Virus record (IMG/VR): IMGVR_UViG_3300024323_000010
Span: 1 to 48,853 of that record
Reading direction: 5' to 3' (one strand)
Length of the DNA: 48,853 bases
Source: a virus
Position numbers and translations under genes: made by a program. Position 1 is the stretch's first letter. Each line of letters begins with the position of its first letter. Positions 25,151-32,509 of the stretch are shown piece after piece. The notes under the pieces were generated by a model. The model had not been told where the DNA came from and made no database searches. It saw only the letters and a program-made list of their open reading frames with translations.

Positions 25151-25185
25151 TTGACCGTTTTGTCTGAAACGGCTTGTGGGATAAT
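25151..25185 (+). promoter_or_regulatory. Candidate rightward early promoter with overlapping operator dyad
   Basis: GATAAT at 25180-25185 is a good -10. The best -35 choices are TTTTGT (25158, spacer 16) or the farther TTGACC (25151). The dyad CCGTTT-N6-AAACGG (25155-25172) sits exactly over the -35 region, where a repressor would block it. It drives the plus-strand operon that starts at 25476. Confidence 0.55.
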
Positions 25186-25475
25186 GAACTTGTCGGAACG
25201 GAGCGGCACTCAAGAGACCTCGCCGCGAGAAACGGACCGGCCAGTGCGGTGTGCGGAGCGACCCGGAGCGCTCCGAGGGCCTGCCAGAGGGATTCAGAGG
25301 CGCTTCGGCGCGTCCTCCCGTGCGGCTTCGCGGAGCAGAGCGAAGCGCGGCACTCCGACGACTCCGGGTGATTTTCCCTTCAAGCCCTGAGCAGCGGTCC
25401 TGACGCGCGCTTCGCACACGGATGCGGGGCGCGCGCGAGCGCCGCTGAGCTCGAAACCCCAAAGGAGAGACCCCA
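25186..25475 (+). promoter_or_regulatory. Long structured leader before the right operon
   Basis: About 280 bases lie between the candidate promoter and the first start. They include a hairpin GCTTCGC-N8-GCGAAGC (about 25322-25345) and end in the repeated AGGAGAGACCCC ribosome-site module. No frame looks coding. It may be a 5' leader with an antitermination or RNA-level function. Confidence 0.35.
25461..25475 (+). promoter_or_regulatory. Repeated AGGAGAGACC ribosome-site module, copy 1
   Basis: AAAGGAGAGACCCCA directly precedes ATG 25476. Near-identical modules precede ATGs at 25939, 26600, 26870, 27486 and, on the minus strand, 33125. Confidence 0.8.
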
Positions 25476-25859
25476 ATGATCCGGATTTACGTGAAAGGCG
25501 AGCCCAAGGCTGCGCAGACCCAGGCGATGGCGCGCGGAATCAAACTCGAGTTCGTCGCGATGTTCGCCGGTCCGCTCACGACGCATTCCGTGTGGCTCGC
25601 CCGGGAGGAGCACGCGGCCGCGGTCGCCGAATGGTTCCGCGAGGGCGGAATCAAGGCGCCCGAGGGCGGCTTTCCTCCGGGCACGCTGCTGATGTTCCGC
25701 CATCTCGAGCGGTACGAACCCTGCGACGCCGAGGTGCGCTGGGCCCAGCGTCTGCCGAGCAAGTGGCCCGGTTACGTGCACACGCTCGATCGCGCCATCG
25801 AAGGCAAGCCTTCGATGTACGTGGTGGAGGAGCCCACCTACCGCTCGTTTTGGATCTGA
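25476..25859 (+). CDS. First gene of the right operon, hypothetical
   Basis: A 127-aa protein, ATG 25476, five bases after AGGAGAGACCCC. The opening IRIYVKGEPKAAQTQAMARG and VWLAREEHAAAVAEWFREGG suggest a small alpha/beta fold. No family is recognised. Confidence 0.6.
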   Translation: MIRIYVKGEPKAAQTQAMARGIKLEFVAMFAGPLTTHSVWLAREEHAAAVAEWFREGGIKAPEGGFPPGTLLMFRHLERYEPCDAEVRWAQRLPSKWPGYVHTLDRAIEGKPSMYVVEEPTYRSFWI

Positions 25860-25923
25860 AGCATTCACCAGCGTTCTCGGCGCGATCCGAGGGCGCTTGC
25901 GAGCGCTTCAAGCCTCGAACCCC

Positions 25924-25938
25924 ACAGGAGAGACCCCG
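25924..25938 (+). promoter_or_regulatory. AGGAGAGACC ribosome-site module, copy 2
   Basis: ACAGGAGAGACCCCG precedes ATG 25939. The match with copy 1 extends upstream: both have a TCGAA word a few bases ahead of CCCCA. Together this makes a repeat of about 30-40 bases. Confidence 0.8.
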
Positions 25939-26097
25939 ATGACGATTCAGGTTGCCCTTGCGGCTGCGCTCCTCGCGAGCGTGGCCATTGCCTTCGAGCT
26001 CGGCCGAGCGATCGGCCGGGTCCAGGTGTCCCGAGAGCTCGGGACGCTGCGCTCCATGCTCACGAGCGGCCGCGCCGTCTGCCGCAACCGGTACTGA
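25939..26097 (+). CDS. 52-residue membrane protein
   Basis: An N-terminal membrane segment (QVALAAALLASVAIAFELG) is followed by a short basic tail. The start is fixed by the ribosome-site module. The function is unknown. Confidence 0.6.
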   Translation: MTIQVALAAALLASVAIAFELGRAIGRVQVSRELGTLRSMLTSGRAVCRNRY

Positions 26098-26102
26098 CCG
26101 CC

Positions 26103-26534
26103 GTGCGCTACGAGGTCTTCGAGAGCGGAAACGGCTTCGGCGTGATGGATCTGCATCACCAGCGCCGACGCGTCCACTGGAGCGCGCGGCGCGACGATGC
26201 GGAGCGCGTCGCTGCCGTCCTGGAAGGCGACCCGAACCGCGACAGCGCAAAGCAGCGGATCGAATATCTCGAGTCCCTGCTCTCGGTCGCCGCGGTCACC
26301 CTGCAAGCGATGCTTGAGGCGTCGCTACGCACCGACGATGCAGCGTGGGCTGCGGGTGTCGAGCGCGCGGGAGTCTTCCGCCCCTGTGACGCCGCGGTGC
26401 GCGAGCTGCGCGCAATCTTCGATGCGGTGCCGGGCACCTCGGCACGCTGCGCAACGTGCCACGAGCCGGCGCTGCTGCTCGGCGATGGCGATGCGCGCTG
26501 CCATCACCACGGCGTAACGACGCCTCTGCCCTGA
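26103..26534 (+). CDS. Hypothetical protein with C-terminal cysteine/histidine motif
   Basis: A 143-aa protein from GTG 26103, five bases after the previous stop and without a clear ribosome site, so translation is probably coupled. It has a helical middle (SAKQRIEYLESLLSVAAVTL). The end carries CATCHEP and CHHHG, a likely zinc site. No family is recognised. Confidence 0.5.
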   Translation: MRYEVFESGNGFGVMDLHHQRRRVHWSARRDDAERVAAVLEGDPNRDSAKQRIEYLESLLSVAAVTLQAMLEASLRTDDAAWAAGVERAGVFRPCDAAVRELRAIFDAVPGTSARCATCHEPALLLGDGDARCHHHGVTTPLP

Positions 26535-26599
26535 CGAGTCCGGTAGGACGAAACCGCGCAGTGGCGCGGTCGGCAGATACCCCTACAGGAGAGACCTTC

Positions 26600-27334
26600 A
26601 TGAAGATTTCGGACGTGAAAATCGGCGGAACCTACGAAACCAAAATCGGCTCGGAGATTGTGCGCGTGCGCGTGCTTGCCGAGCGCAAGCCGCTTCCCTA
26701 CGCCGATACAGTGACGCGCAGCTACGGCAGCCGGCCGACTCGATTCCTTGTGGCGCGCACGGACAACGGCCGCACGCTGCCGAAGACGCGCACGGCCGCG
26801 TCTCTCCGCCCGTGCGAGGCTCGTTTCTGCGGATTCACCCGCTACCCCCACAACAGGAGAGACCCCATCATGGGAGACCGAGCGATCGTGCATTTCTACG
26901 CGCCGAAGGATGGCGCCGAGCTCTCGCCCGCCGTTTACCTGCACTGGAGCGGCAGCGATGTTCAGTCCCTGCTGCGCGAGACCTTCGAGCTCATGCGGAC
27001 GCGCGGCGCGGATCTCAGCTACACCACCGCGCGTTTCATCGGCATCTGCCACACGAAACTCGACGGTAATCTCTCGCTCGGCGTGTGGAATGCGCCCGCG
27101 GACGGCCTCAAGGCTGCGCGCGACCCCAGCTACTCGCACGGAGACGCGGGGGTCTTCATCGTGCATCTAACCTCCCACGGGTGGGAGATCGAGATGCACG
27201 GCGGCTACGGCTTCCATCCGAACATCCCTGCCCGGGACTTGCAGCGGCCGCGCGTCCTGTGGGCCTGGAAGGATCCGGCGCCCGATGCGCCCGGGCTCGC
27301 GAGCGGAGCGCGCGCGCTCCAGGAAGGAAGGTGA
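26600..27334 (+). CDS. In-frame fusion of two small phage proteins across a leader
   Basis: A 244-aa open frame. Residues 1-72 (KISDVKIGGTYETKIGSEIV to AASLRP) look like a stand-alone small beta domain widespread in phages, whose natural end is near SLRP. Residues about 73-90 are translated from an AGGAGAGACCCC leader. Residue 91 is an ATG at 26870 with its own ribosome site, beginning MGDRAIVHFYAPKDGAELSP, a separate 154-aa domain. The stop that should divide them is absent. Either a 244-aa fusion, a separate 154-aa product, or both are made. Confidence 0.65.
   Translation: MKISDVKIGGTYETKIGSEIVRVRVLAERKPLPYADTVTRSYGSRPTRFLVARTDNGRTLPKTRTAASLRPCEARFCGFTRYPHNRRDPIMGDRAIVHFYAPKDGAELSPAVYLHWSGSDVQSLLRETFELMRTRGADLSYTTARFIGICHTKLDGNLSLGVWNAPADGLKAARDPSYSHGDAGVFIVHLTSHGWEIEMHGGYGFHPNIPARDLQRPRVLWAWKDPAPDAPGLASGARALQEGR
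26852..26869 (+). promoter_or_regulatory. Ribosome-site module inside an open frame
   Basis: CAACAGGAGAGACCCCAT precedes the internal ATG 26870 while also being translated as HNRRDP in the upstream frame. Its agreement with the other copies argues that the internal start is used. Confidence 0.65.
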
Positions 27335-27338
27335 CGTC

Positions 27339-27404
27339 ATGTCCGTGTGGGCCGCCATCGCGATTTTTCTGATCGTCTCGGCGACGTTCGCCGATCAGCA
27401 GTAG
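27339..27404 (+). CDS. 21-residue hydrophobic peptide
   Basis: ATG 27339, with GGAAGGAAGG about nine bases upstream, to TAG 27402. The sequence MSVWAAIAIFLIVSATFADQ plus Q is a single membrane segment or a signal-like peptide. It fills the space between two genes. It is plausible as a membrane mini-protein. Confidence 0.5.
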   Translation: MSVWAAIAIFLIVSATFADQQ

Positions 27405-27418
27405 ATTTCTCCAGGGGT

Positions 27419-27471
27419 GTTGCGTGTGCGGCGCGCCGTGAGCGACCATACGGGGCGTCCGCACACGCAAC
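27419..27471 (+). other. 13-base perfect inverted repeat directly before a ribosome site
   Basis: Arms GTTGCGTGTGCGG (27419-27431) and its exact complement (27459-27471) with a 27-base loop. The right arm ends at the first base of the AGGAGAGACC module of the 27486 gene. It could stabilise the mRNA or control access to the start. No T-run follows. Confidence 0.65.
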
Positions 27472-27485
27472 AGGAGAGACCGAGA

Positions 27486-28052
27486 ATGTCCGAACAGGTC
27501 GAAATCGAGACCTTCGACCGCTCCAAATGGGGCGATGGCCCATGGCGGGATGAGCCCGACCGAGTGGACTTCGAGCATGCGGGCCTGCCCTGCCTGCTGC
27601 GGCGCAACTCCATGGGCGCGTGGTGCGGCTATGCCGCGGTGCCGCCCGGGCATCCATGGCACGGGATCGAGTACAACGCCTGCCTCACGCCTGCCGATCT
27701 CCTGCACACGAATGATGAGAACGGCTGGCACGACTGCGAGCGGCGACCCGAGTCGATCGCCCGCGTGCACGGCGGACTCACCTACTCCGGCGCATGCTTC
27801 GGCAACATCTGCCACGTGCCCAAGCCCGGCGAGCCGGCGGACGTGTGGTGGTTTGGCTTCGACTGCGCGCACTTCCTGGACCTGATTCCGCAGATGGTCA
27901 AGTTCCGCGAGGAGCACGACCTGCCGCCGCGCGACAATTTGGATCCGCAGTGGCAGGAGGTCTATCGCGACATGGCCTACGTGCGCGCGGAGACCGAGCG
28001 GCTCGCCGAGCAACTCGCAGCAGTGGCGGCGCCCAGCGCCGTGATGCCATGA
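27486..28052 (+). CDS. Conserved-looking phage protein of unknown function
   Basis: A 188-aa protein. The segment ARVHGGLTYSGACFGNICHV followed by DVWWFGFDCAHFLDLIPQM (about 95-140) recurs in phage accessory proteins. It holds several Cys and His, possibly a metal site. The C-terminus is a helix. It starts with the ribosome-site module. The biochemical function is unknown. Confidence 0.6.
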   Translation: MSEQVEIETFDRSKWGDGPWRDEPDRVDFEHAGLPCLLRRNSMGAWCGYAAVPPGHPWHGIEYNACLTPADLLHTNDENGWHDCERRPESIARVHGGLTYSGACFGNICHVPKPGEPADVWWFGFDCAHFLDLIPQMVKFREEHDLPPRDNLDPQWQEVYRDMAYVRAETERLAEQLAAVAAPSAVMP

Positions 28053-28507
28053 GCGCGGACGTTCGCGCCGCATGGGCGGCGGCCGAGCGGCTGCGCGACT
28101 TCGCCGAGGAGCTCCCGCAGCCCGGCGGCAGCGGCCCGATGGATGCCGATGCGGCCGAGCGCACTGCGGCAGATATCACCGCGGTAATCGCCGTCGCCGA
28201 TGCCGCGTGCGCCTGCGGCGGGGAGCACGTCTGCGAGCGCGACGTGGCGGCCGCCCGCGCGGCGATCCGCGTGCTGCTCGAGGAGCATCACCTGGCGGAT
28301 TTCGTCTACAACGTGCGCCAGCGCGCGGCGGAAGGCGGCCAGAGCTTTCAGGGCAACTCATGGGAGCACCCCAAGGTGCGCAGCTTCGCCGGCGCGGTGG
28401 AGACGCTGCGCGCCTTCGCCAAGGGCGGCGCGGCGACCAAGATTGCCCCGTGCCCGCTCTGCGGCGGGTTCGGGATGCACCTCCACGGCTGCCTGGGCCA
28501 CCTGTGA
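28049..28507 (+). CDS. Hypothetical protein with C-terminal zinc-ribbon
   Basis: A 152-aa protein, ATG 28049 in an ATGA overlap. It is helical with a CACGGEHVC word near residue 52. It ends CPLCGGFGMHLHGC, a short ribbon of the kind seen in many small phage proteins. The function is unknown. Confidence 0.55.
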   Translation: MSADVRAAWAAAERLRDFAEELPQPGGSGPMDADAAERTAADITAVIAVADAACACGGEHVCERDVAAARAAIRVLLEEHHLADFVYNVRQRAAEGGQSFQGNSWEHPKVRSFAGAVETLRAFAKGGAATKIAPCPLCGGFGMHLHGCLGHL

Positions 28508-28752
28508 GCCGCGCCGGCCCCTTCCCGCGCTGGCTTTGGGACCCCATCACGCAAGGCTGGCTCCTCCTGCGCGCGGACGGCACGCTCCACGAGCAGGGCG
28601 GCCCCGGCGATCCGCCCATGCCCACGGAGCCGATGCTGCGCCTGAAGCTGGACGGCTGGCGCGAGCACCGCGCGGACGGATCGAGCGTGCCACTGGACCC
28701 GCGCGACTTTCAGGGCGGCATCATCTGCGTGGCGCCGAAGCAGAAGCCATGA
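28504..28752 (+). CDS. Small hypothetical protein
   Basis: An 82-aa protein from GTG 28504 (GTGA overlap), beginning PFPRWLWDPITQGWLLLRAD. It is Trp/Pro-rich. The tight overlaps on both ends support it. No family is recognised. Confidence 0.5.
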   Translation: MSRAGPFPRWLWDPITQGWLLLRADGTLHEQGGPGDPPMPTEPMLRLKLDGWREHRADGSSVPLDPRDFQGGIICVAPKQKP

Positions 28753-29138
28753 GCGACACCCCGCCGATTCACCCGCCGCTCGGGCCCGGCTACTGGTACG
28801 ACATTGCGCCGGACGGCCGCTCGATCAGGTGCGCGAACTGCGGGCGCACCTCGCACAACCCGAACGACGCATACTTCCGGTACTGCGGCGCGTGCGAGAC
28901 GCTGCTCGGCCCGCAGGTGCGCCAGCGCTGGAATACCGAGCGCGACCAGCTTCGCGAGCTCTGCCAGACGCTCGGCCGCTACAAGCGCGTAACCGGGCCA
29001 GACGGCAAGGCGCGGCGCGTGCCGACAGAGTGGATCATCACGCAGGGGATCAAGGGGGACGCGCTGGAGTTCTTCCCCCTGTGGGAGGACGGCGACGAGT
29101 CGCGCCGTCCGGAGGGGACATGTCTGCGCATGAGCTGA
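28749..29138 (+). CDS. Zinc-ribbon protein
   Basis: A 129-aa protein. CANCGRTSHNPNDAYFRYCG (about 27-46) gives two C-x2-C pairs 16 residues apart, a clear ribbon. The remainder is charged and helical. It overlaps the next gene by 19 bases. Confidence 0.6.
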   Translation: MSDTPPIHPPLGPGYWYDIAPDGRSIRCANCGRTSHNPNDAYFRYCGACETLLGPQVRQRWNTERDQLRELCQTLGRYKRVTGPDGKARRVPTEWIITQGIKGDALEFFPLWEDGDESRRPEGTCLRMS

Positions 29139-29845
29139 ACGCCAAGATGCGCGCGCTCGAGATCCCGCGGCGCATGCGCGCGCTGCCGGTCGATGAGCGC
29201 GGCTTTCTCGTGCCCTGGTTCGTGGCGGTGATCGATGGCAAGCCAGACCACCGCGTGATGGATGGCACCAAGTGGCGACAGGCGATCAAGTTCCGCCTCT
29301 GCTGGCAGTGCGGGGAGCCGCTCGGCAGCCGCGGCGCCTTCGTGCTCGGCCCCATGTGCGCGGTGAACCGGACGAACGGCGAGCCCCCGAACCATTTGGA
29401 CTGCGCCCGCTTCGCGGTGCGGGGCTGCCCGCATCTCTCGCAGCCGCGCGCGCGACGCCGCGGGGATCCGATGGAGGAGTACGGCGAGCTCGCGAAGACC
29501 CCCGCGGGCTACGGCGCCAAGCGCAACCCGGGCGTGATCGGGATCTGGGTTACGAAGCACTGGGAGGTCTTCAAGGTGCCCTCGCACCCGGGCGCGGGCC
29601 CCGGCTTCCTCGTGCAGGTCGGCGATCCCGAGCGCGTGGAGTGGTTCAGCGAGGGGCGCCCCGCCACGCGCGCCGAGGTCGAGACGAGCATCGAGGGCGG
29701 GCTCCCGCTCCTCATGGAGAAGGCCGAGCAGCAGGACCGCGAGGAGCCCGGCGCGGGCGCGGTGAAGCTGCTCCGGCGCATGCTCGTGCGCGTCGGGCCC
29801 TACCTCCCGCGCGGCGAGCTGCCGGGGGAGATCACCGCGCCGTGA
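29120..29845 (+). CDS. Hypothetical protein with CxxC motif
   Basis: A 241-aa protein, ATG 29120 after GGAGGGG. The first 120 residues include CWQCGEPLGSRGAFVLGPMC and a further Cys/His pair (CPHL), probably a metal-binding domain. The second half is soluble and mixed (VIGIWVTKHWEVFKVPSHPG). The two halves may be separate domains. No family is certain. Confidence 0.55.
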   Translation: MSAHELNAKMRALEIPRRMRALPVDERGFLVPWFVAVIDGKPDHRVMDGTKWRQAIKFRLCWQCGEPLGSRGAFVLGPMCAVNRTNGEPPNHLDCARFAVRGCPHLSQPRARRRGDPMEEYGELAKTPAGYGAKRNPGVIGIWVTKHWEVFKVPSHPGAGPGFLVQVGDPERVEWFSEGRPATRAEVETSIEGGLPLLMEKAEQQDREEPGAGAVKLLRRMLVRVGPYLPRGELPGEITAP

Positions 29846-30240
29846 GCCGCGCGCCCTACTGGATCTTTCGCGGCACGCTGGCCCGCGTGGTCGATGGCGA
29901 TACGGTGGACGTTCTTGTGGACCTCGGCTTTCGGATCAGCGCGAAGATGCGCTTCCGCGTGGCCGGGATCGATACGCCGGAGCTGGAGGGGCCGACGCGC
30001 TCGATGGGCCAGCGGGCGGCCGACCGCACCCTGCGCTTTCTCGCGGGCGCCGAGATCGAGATCGCCAGCCGCGGCGAGGTGGACAAGTACGGAGGTCGTT
30101 GGGACGGGGACCTGTCCGTGGGCGGAGTGGATCTCGCCGAGACGCTGGTGCGCGAGGGTTGGGCCCAGCGCTACACCGGCGCGGGGCCGCGGCCGCTCTG
30201 GGATCCGGCGGGGCAGTACCCGCGCCCGGCTGCCGCATGA
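29842..30240 (+). CDS. Thermonuclease-like (SNase fold) protein
   Basis: A 132-aa protein. RVVDGDTVDVLVDLGF (about 15-30) and FRVAGIDTPELEG (about 38-50) are the two signature segments of staphylococcal nuclease homologues, giving the calcium-binding Asp pair and the Glu after DTP. The third segment reads EVDKYGGRWDGDL, with a modified YGR region. There is no signal peptide, so it acts in the host cytoplasm. It may degrade host DNA or RNA. It starts GTG in a GTGA overlap. Confidence 0.8.
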   Translation: MSRAPYWIFRGTLARVVDGDTVDVLVDLGFRISAKMRFRVAGIDTPELEGPTRSMGQRAADRTLRFLAGAEIEIASRGEVDKYGGRWDGDLSVGGVDLAETLVREGWAQRYTGAGPRPLWDPAGQYPRPAAA

Positions 30241-30437
30241 GCGACGAGGTGATCGAGCTCGACTCCTACCGGCCGCACTACGTGTTCTCGTGCCAGTGCG
30301 AGGGCGAGAACCATGGGGTCGCCGTCGTGCCGGATGCCTGGCTGCAGGGCATCGCGCGCGGGGATCCGACGGTGGCGCCGCTCCCGCCGTGCCTCCTGCG
30401 CATCATCGTCGGCGAGTGGCTGGACCTGAACCCGTGA
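30237..30437 (+). CDS. Small hypothetical protein
   Basis: A 66-aa protein (ATGA overlap), with FSCQCEGENHGVAVVPDAWL in the middle. No family is recognised. Confidence 0.5.
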   Translation: MSDEVIELDSYRPHYVFSCQCEGENHGVAVVPDAWLQGIARGDPTVAPLPPCLLRIIVGEWLDLNP

Positions 30438-30453
30438 GCGGAGGGAGACGGCC

Positions 30454-30783
30454 GTGAGCGACCGGAATCTGTGCCTGTGGTGCGAGGAGCCTGTGACGCC
30501 AAGCGGGGTTCAGCAGTCCCCGATTCCGTCGCAAGGCGCGGACGGCTCGTGGGAGCTCCGCCTGCAGCATCGCGAGTGCGCCGCGCGCGCCATTCTGGGC
30601 GGCCTGAACCATCTGCAGGGCCGCTGCTCCTGCTGCGGCGGGACTGAGCCTCCGGACCCGCCCGCGCTCAGCCGGCGCCAAGCGGCGCTCGCGGCCTTTG
30701 CCTGGATCCAGGAGCACACCGTCCCCCCGATCCCCCTGTGCGACCCGAGGCGCGTGCGTAACCTCACGAATAATTTTCGTTAG
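30454..30783 (+). CDS. Small zinc-ribbon protein
   Basis: A 109-aa protein from GTG 30454 after GGAGGGAG. CLWCEEP near residue 6, HRECA near 45 and CSCCGG near 59 make one four-ligand site likely. The stop overlaps the dyad at 30766-30780. Confidence 0.55.
   Translation: MSDRNLCLWCEEPVTPSGVQQSPIPSQGADGSWELRLQHRECAARAILGGLNHLQGRCSCCGGTEPPDPPALSRRQAALAAFAWIQEHTVPPIPLCDPRRVRNLTNNFR
30766..30780. promoter_or_regulatory. ACGAA-N5-TTCGT dyad, candidate operator
   Basis: Perfect 5-base arms with a TAATT centre, 17 bases before ATG 30797. Related dyads lie at 34452-34466 and 40106-40120, both in control gaps. Confidence 0.5.
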
Positions 30784-30796
30784 ACTGGAGCTGGCG

Positions 30797-31477
30797 ATGG
30801 CGACCGAGACGTACGGAAATGGCCACTACTGGCGGGATTCCGCCGGCGTGTGGCGCTACACCGTCTCAGGTGCGCCCGTGCCCGGCGCCCGCCCGCGTCA
30901 GATTTTCGACGCGGAGCACGACTACCCGCGTCGGGAGATTGACAGCGTCCGGTACGTGGTGGTGCCGCGCTGGCGCCTCGATACGCATCCCGAGCTCATC
31001 CCCGTCTGCGCGCGCGAGGGCGTGCTGGCGGAGCAGCGCGGGCTCGAGCTCGACCTGCTGCTGGTGCCCGAGCCCCTCTGGCCGACAGCGCCCGACCCGG
31101 CCGGCGGCATGTGGGCGCCCGAGCTGGCGCCCGACCGCCTGGTCGACGCCGCGGAAGCGGCCGCTCTGATGGGCTACGCCCACAGCGACACGATCTGGGC
31201 GCTCCTGCGCAAGGGCGTCTTCCCGGCGCCCTACCTGCGCCTGAACGCGGCGCGGGGGCACGCGGCCGGCCGGCCGCGGACGGCGTCGACCACGTTCTGG
31301 CCCCGCCCCGTGCTCGAGCAGTGGCGCGACCGCTGGCGCGAGCTCTTCCCGCGCCGCTACGACGTCGCGGCCAAGGTGGCCTCGCAGCGGCGCCGCCGCG
31401 CGGAGCGCGAGGCTCGCCTGGCAGCTCTCGGCCGGGTGGCTTCGCGGCCCGGGCCGCCACAGCGGAGGCGGGCGTGA
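30797..31477 (+). CDS. Helix-turn-helix (AlpA/MerR-like) protein
   Basis: A 226-aa protein, last gene of the right operon. Residues about 115-180 read as a winged HTH: RLVDAAEAAALMGYAHSDTI, then WALLRKGVFPAPYLRLNAAR, then TFWPRPVLEQWRDRW. This helix, turn, wing and W pattern is like AlpA/excisionase-type binders. The N-terminal 110 residues are a mixed beta domain I do not recognise. The C-terminus is very basic. With an operator-like dyad just upstream it may be autoregulated. Confidence 0.6.
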   Translation: MATETYGNGHYWRDSAGVWRYTVSGAPVPGARPRQIFDAEHDYPRREIDSVRYVVVPRWRLDTHPELIPVCAREGVLAEQRGLELDLLLVPEPLWPTAPDPAGGMWAPELAPDRLVDAAEAAALMGYAHSDTIWALLRKGVFPAPYLRLNAARGHAAGRPRTASTTFWPRPVLEQWRDRWRELFPRRYDVAAKVASQRRRRAEREARLAALGRVASRPGPPQRRRA

Positions 31478-31490
31478 ACCGCGAGGGCCC

Positions 31491-31826
31491 TCAGCGCCGC
31501 GCGTCGAGGATCCGGACGCGCTCGTAGAGCGCATCCACGCGCCCCTCGAGTGTCTGAAAGCGCCGCTCGCGCTCCCCGCTCAACGACTCAATGTGGGCCG
31601 TCAGCGCGGCGAGCCCGACCTTCAGGCCGGCGATCTCCTCGGCGTTCGCGCGCACGCGCGACTCGAGCGCGATCGAGCCGCCGCTGATCGCCGCCACCGC
31701 CTGCTGCTGCGGCTCGCGCACGATGGCGCTGCCCAGTCCCGCCGCAGCGCCGCCGGCGATGGCGGCGGCAACGCCTACGACGCGCCAGAGCATGGTGACG
31801 TTGCCGGTCCCGTTCTCGGTCGGCAT
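31491..31826 (-). CDS. Membrane-anchored coiled-coil protein, possible lysis partner
   Basis: A 111-aa protein. Residues about 12-35 (MLWRVVGVAAAIAGGAAAGL) form one membrane segment. The rest is a coiled coil (HIESLSGERERRFQTLEGRV). A short inner-membrane anchor with periplasmic coil downstream of an endolysin resembles an i-spanin or a holin-associated protein. No outer-membrane partner is seen. GGGGGG lies ahead of ATG 31826. Confidence 0.5.
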   Translation of the reverse strand: MPTENGTGNVTMLWRVVGVAAAIAGGAAAGLGSAIVREPQQQAVAAISGGSIALESRVRANAEEIAGLKVGLAALTAHIESLSGERERRFQTLEGRVDALYERVRILDARR

Positions 31827-31990
31827 CGGCCGAGCCCCCCAGGGGCTTGTGGAAGGGCGAGAGTCCCCCGCGGGAGGGTTACCCCGGGGCGACCCCCACG
31901 CATGGTCAGGAGAGACCCTCGAAGAGTCCGCCCCCGGGGGTGTGCCCGAGAGGACTCCCGCCCTGCGACCAGGATACCCCATCCGCGCGC
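31827..31990. other. Gap between endolysin and the coiled-coil gene
   Basis: 164 bases without a gene. On the plus strand it holds an orphan copy of the AGGAGAGACC word (about 31909-31918) not followed by a start, and the hairpin arms GAGTCC and GGACTC around a GC-rich centre (about 31925-31960). Confidence 0.4.
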
Positions 31991-32509
31991 TCAGGCCGCC
32001 AGCCGCATTCCGGCGCGCAGCTCGTAGCCGCAGAAGAACGACAGATCCGCCACGCGGGCCATCCACCCCGGCATGAAGACGGGCTTTCCCTCCGCGGCGA
32101 GCTCGCGGACGCGACGCAGCAGGACGTCGTCCAGGAACGGGCGCGCGCCGTCCGGCCGGGCCCAGATGGCCTCGATCGCCGCCCGCGTGATGGGGCCGAT
32201 CGCCCCATCGGCGCCCACGCCCGCCGCGCGCTGGAGCGACATGGCGGCGGTGGGCACTCCGCTGTGGACGCCGTGGTCGAAGACGGCGGCCGCGAGCGGC
32301 CAGGGCAGGAGGTCGCCGCGCAGCGGGAACCAGTAGAGCTGCTCCAGGAGCACGATGGCGTCCGCGCGCGTGAGCTTCGCGACGTCGATCTTCGGATGCC
32401 AGCGCTGCGAGATCCCGTAGCGCGTGAGCCCGCCCGGGTCCTGCGGGTGGTCGCTCTGCTCGCCTTCGTAGTCCAGAGTGAGTGCCACTGCCTGCTCGAA
32501 GTGAGTCAC
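31991..32509 (-). CDS. Endolysin, GH108-type N-acetylmuramidase
   Basis: A 172-aa cell-wall hydrolase. Residues 13-33 (YEGEQSDHPQDPGGLTRYGI) match the GH108 signature: the catalytic Glu (15 or 17), DPGG, T and YGI. HGVHSGVPTAAMSLQRAAG and DGAIGPITRAAIEA (about 88-125) match the second conserved stretch. No signal peptide is seen, so a holin is needed. GTG 32509 follows GGGGAGAG. Confidence 0.85.
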   Translation of the reverse strand: MTHFEQAVALTLDYEGEQSDHPQDPGGLTRYGISQRWHPKIDVAKLTRADAIVLLEQLYWFPLRGDLLPWPLAAAVFDHGVHSGVPTAAMSLQRAAGVGADGAIGPITRAAIEAIWARPDGARPFLDDVLLRRVRELAAEGKPVFMPGWMARVADLSFFCGYELRAGMRLAA

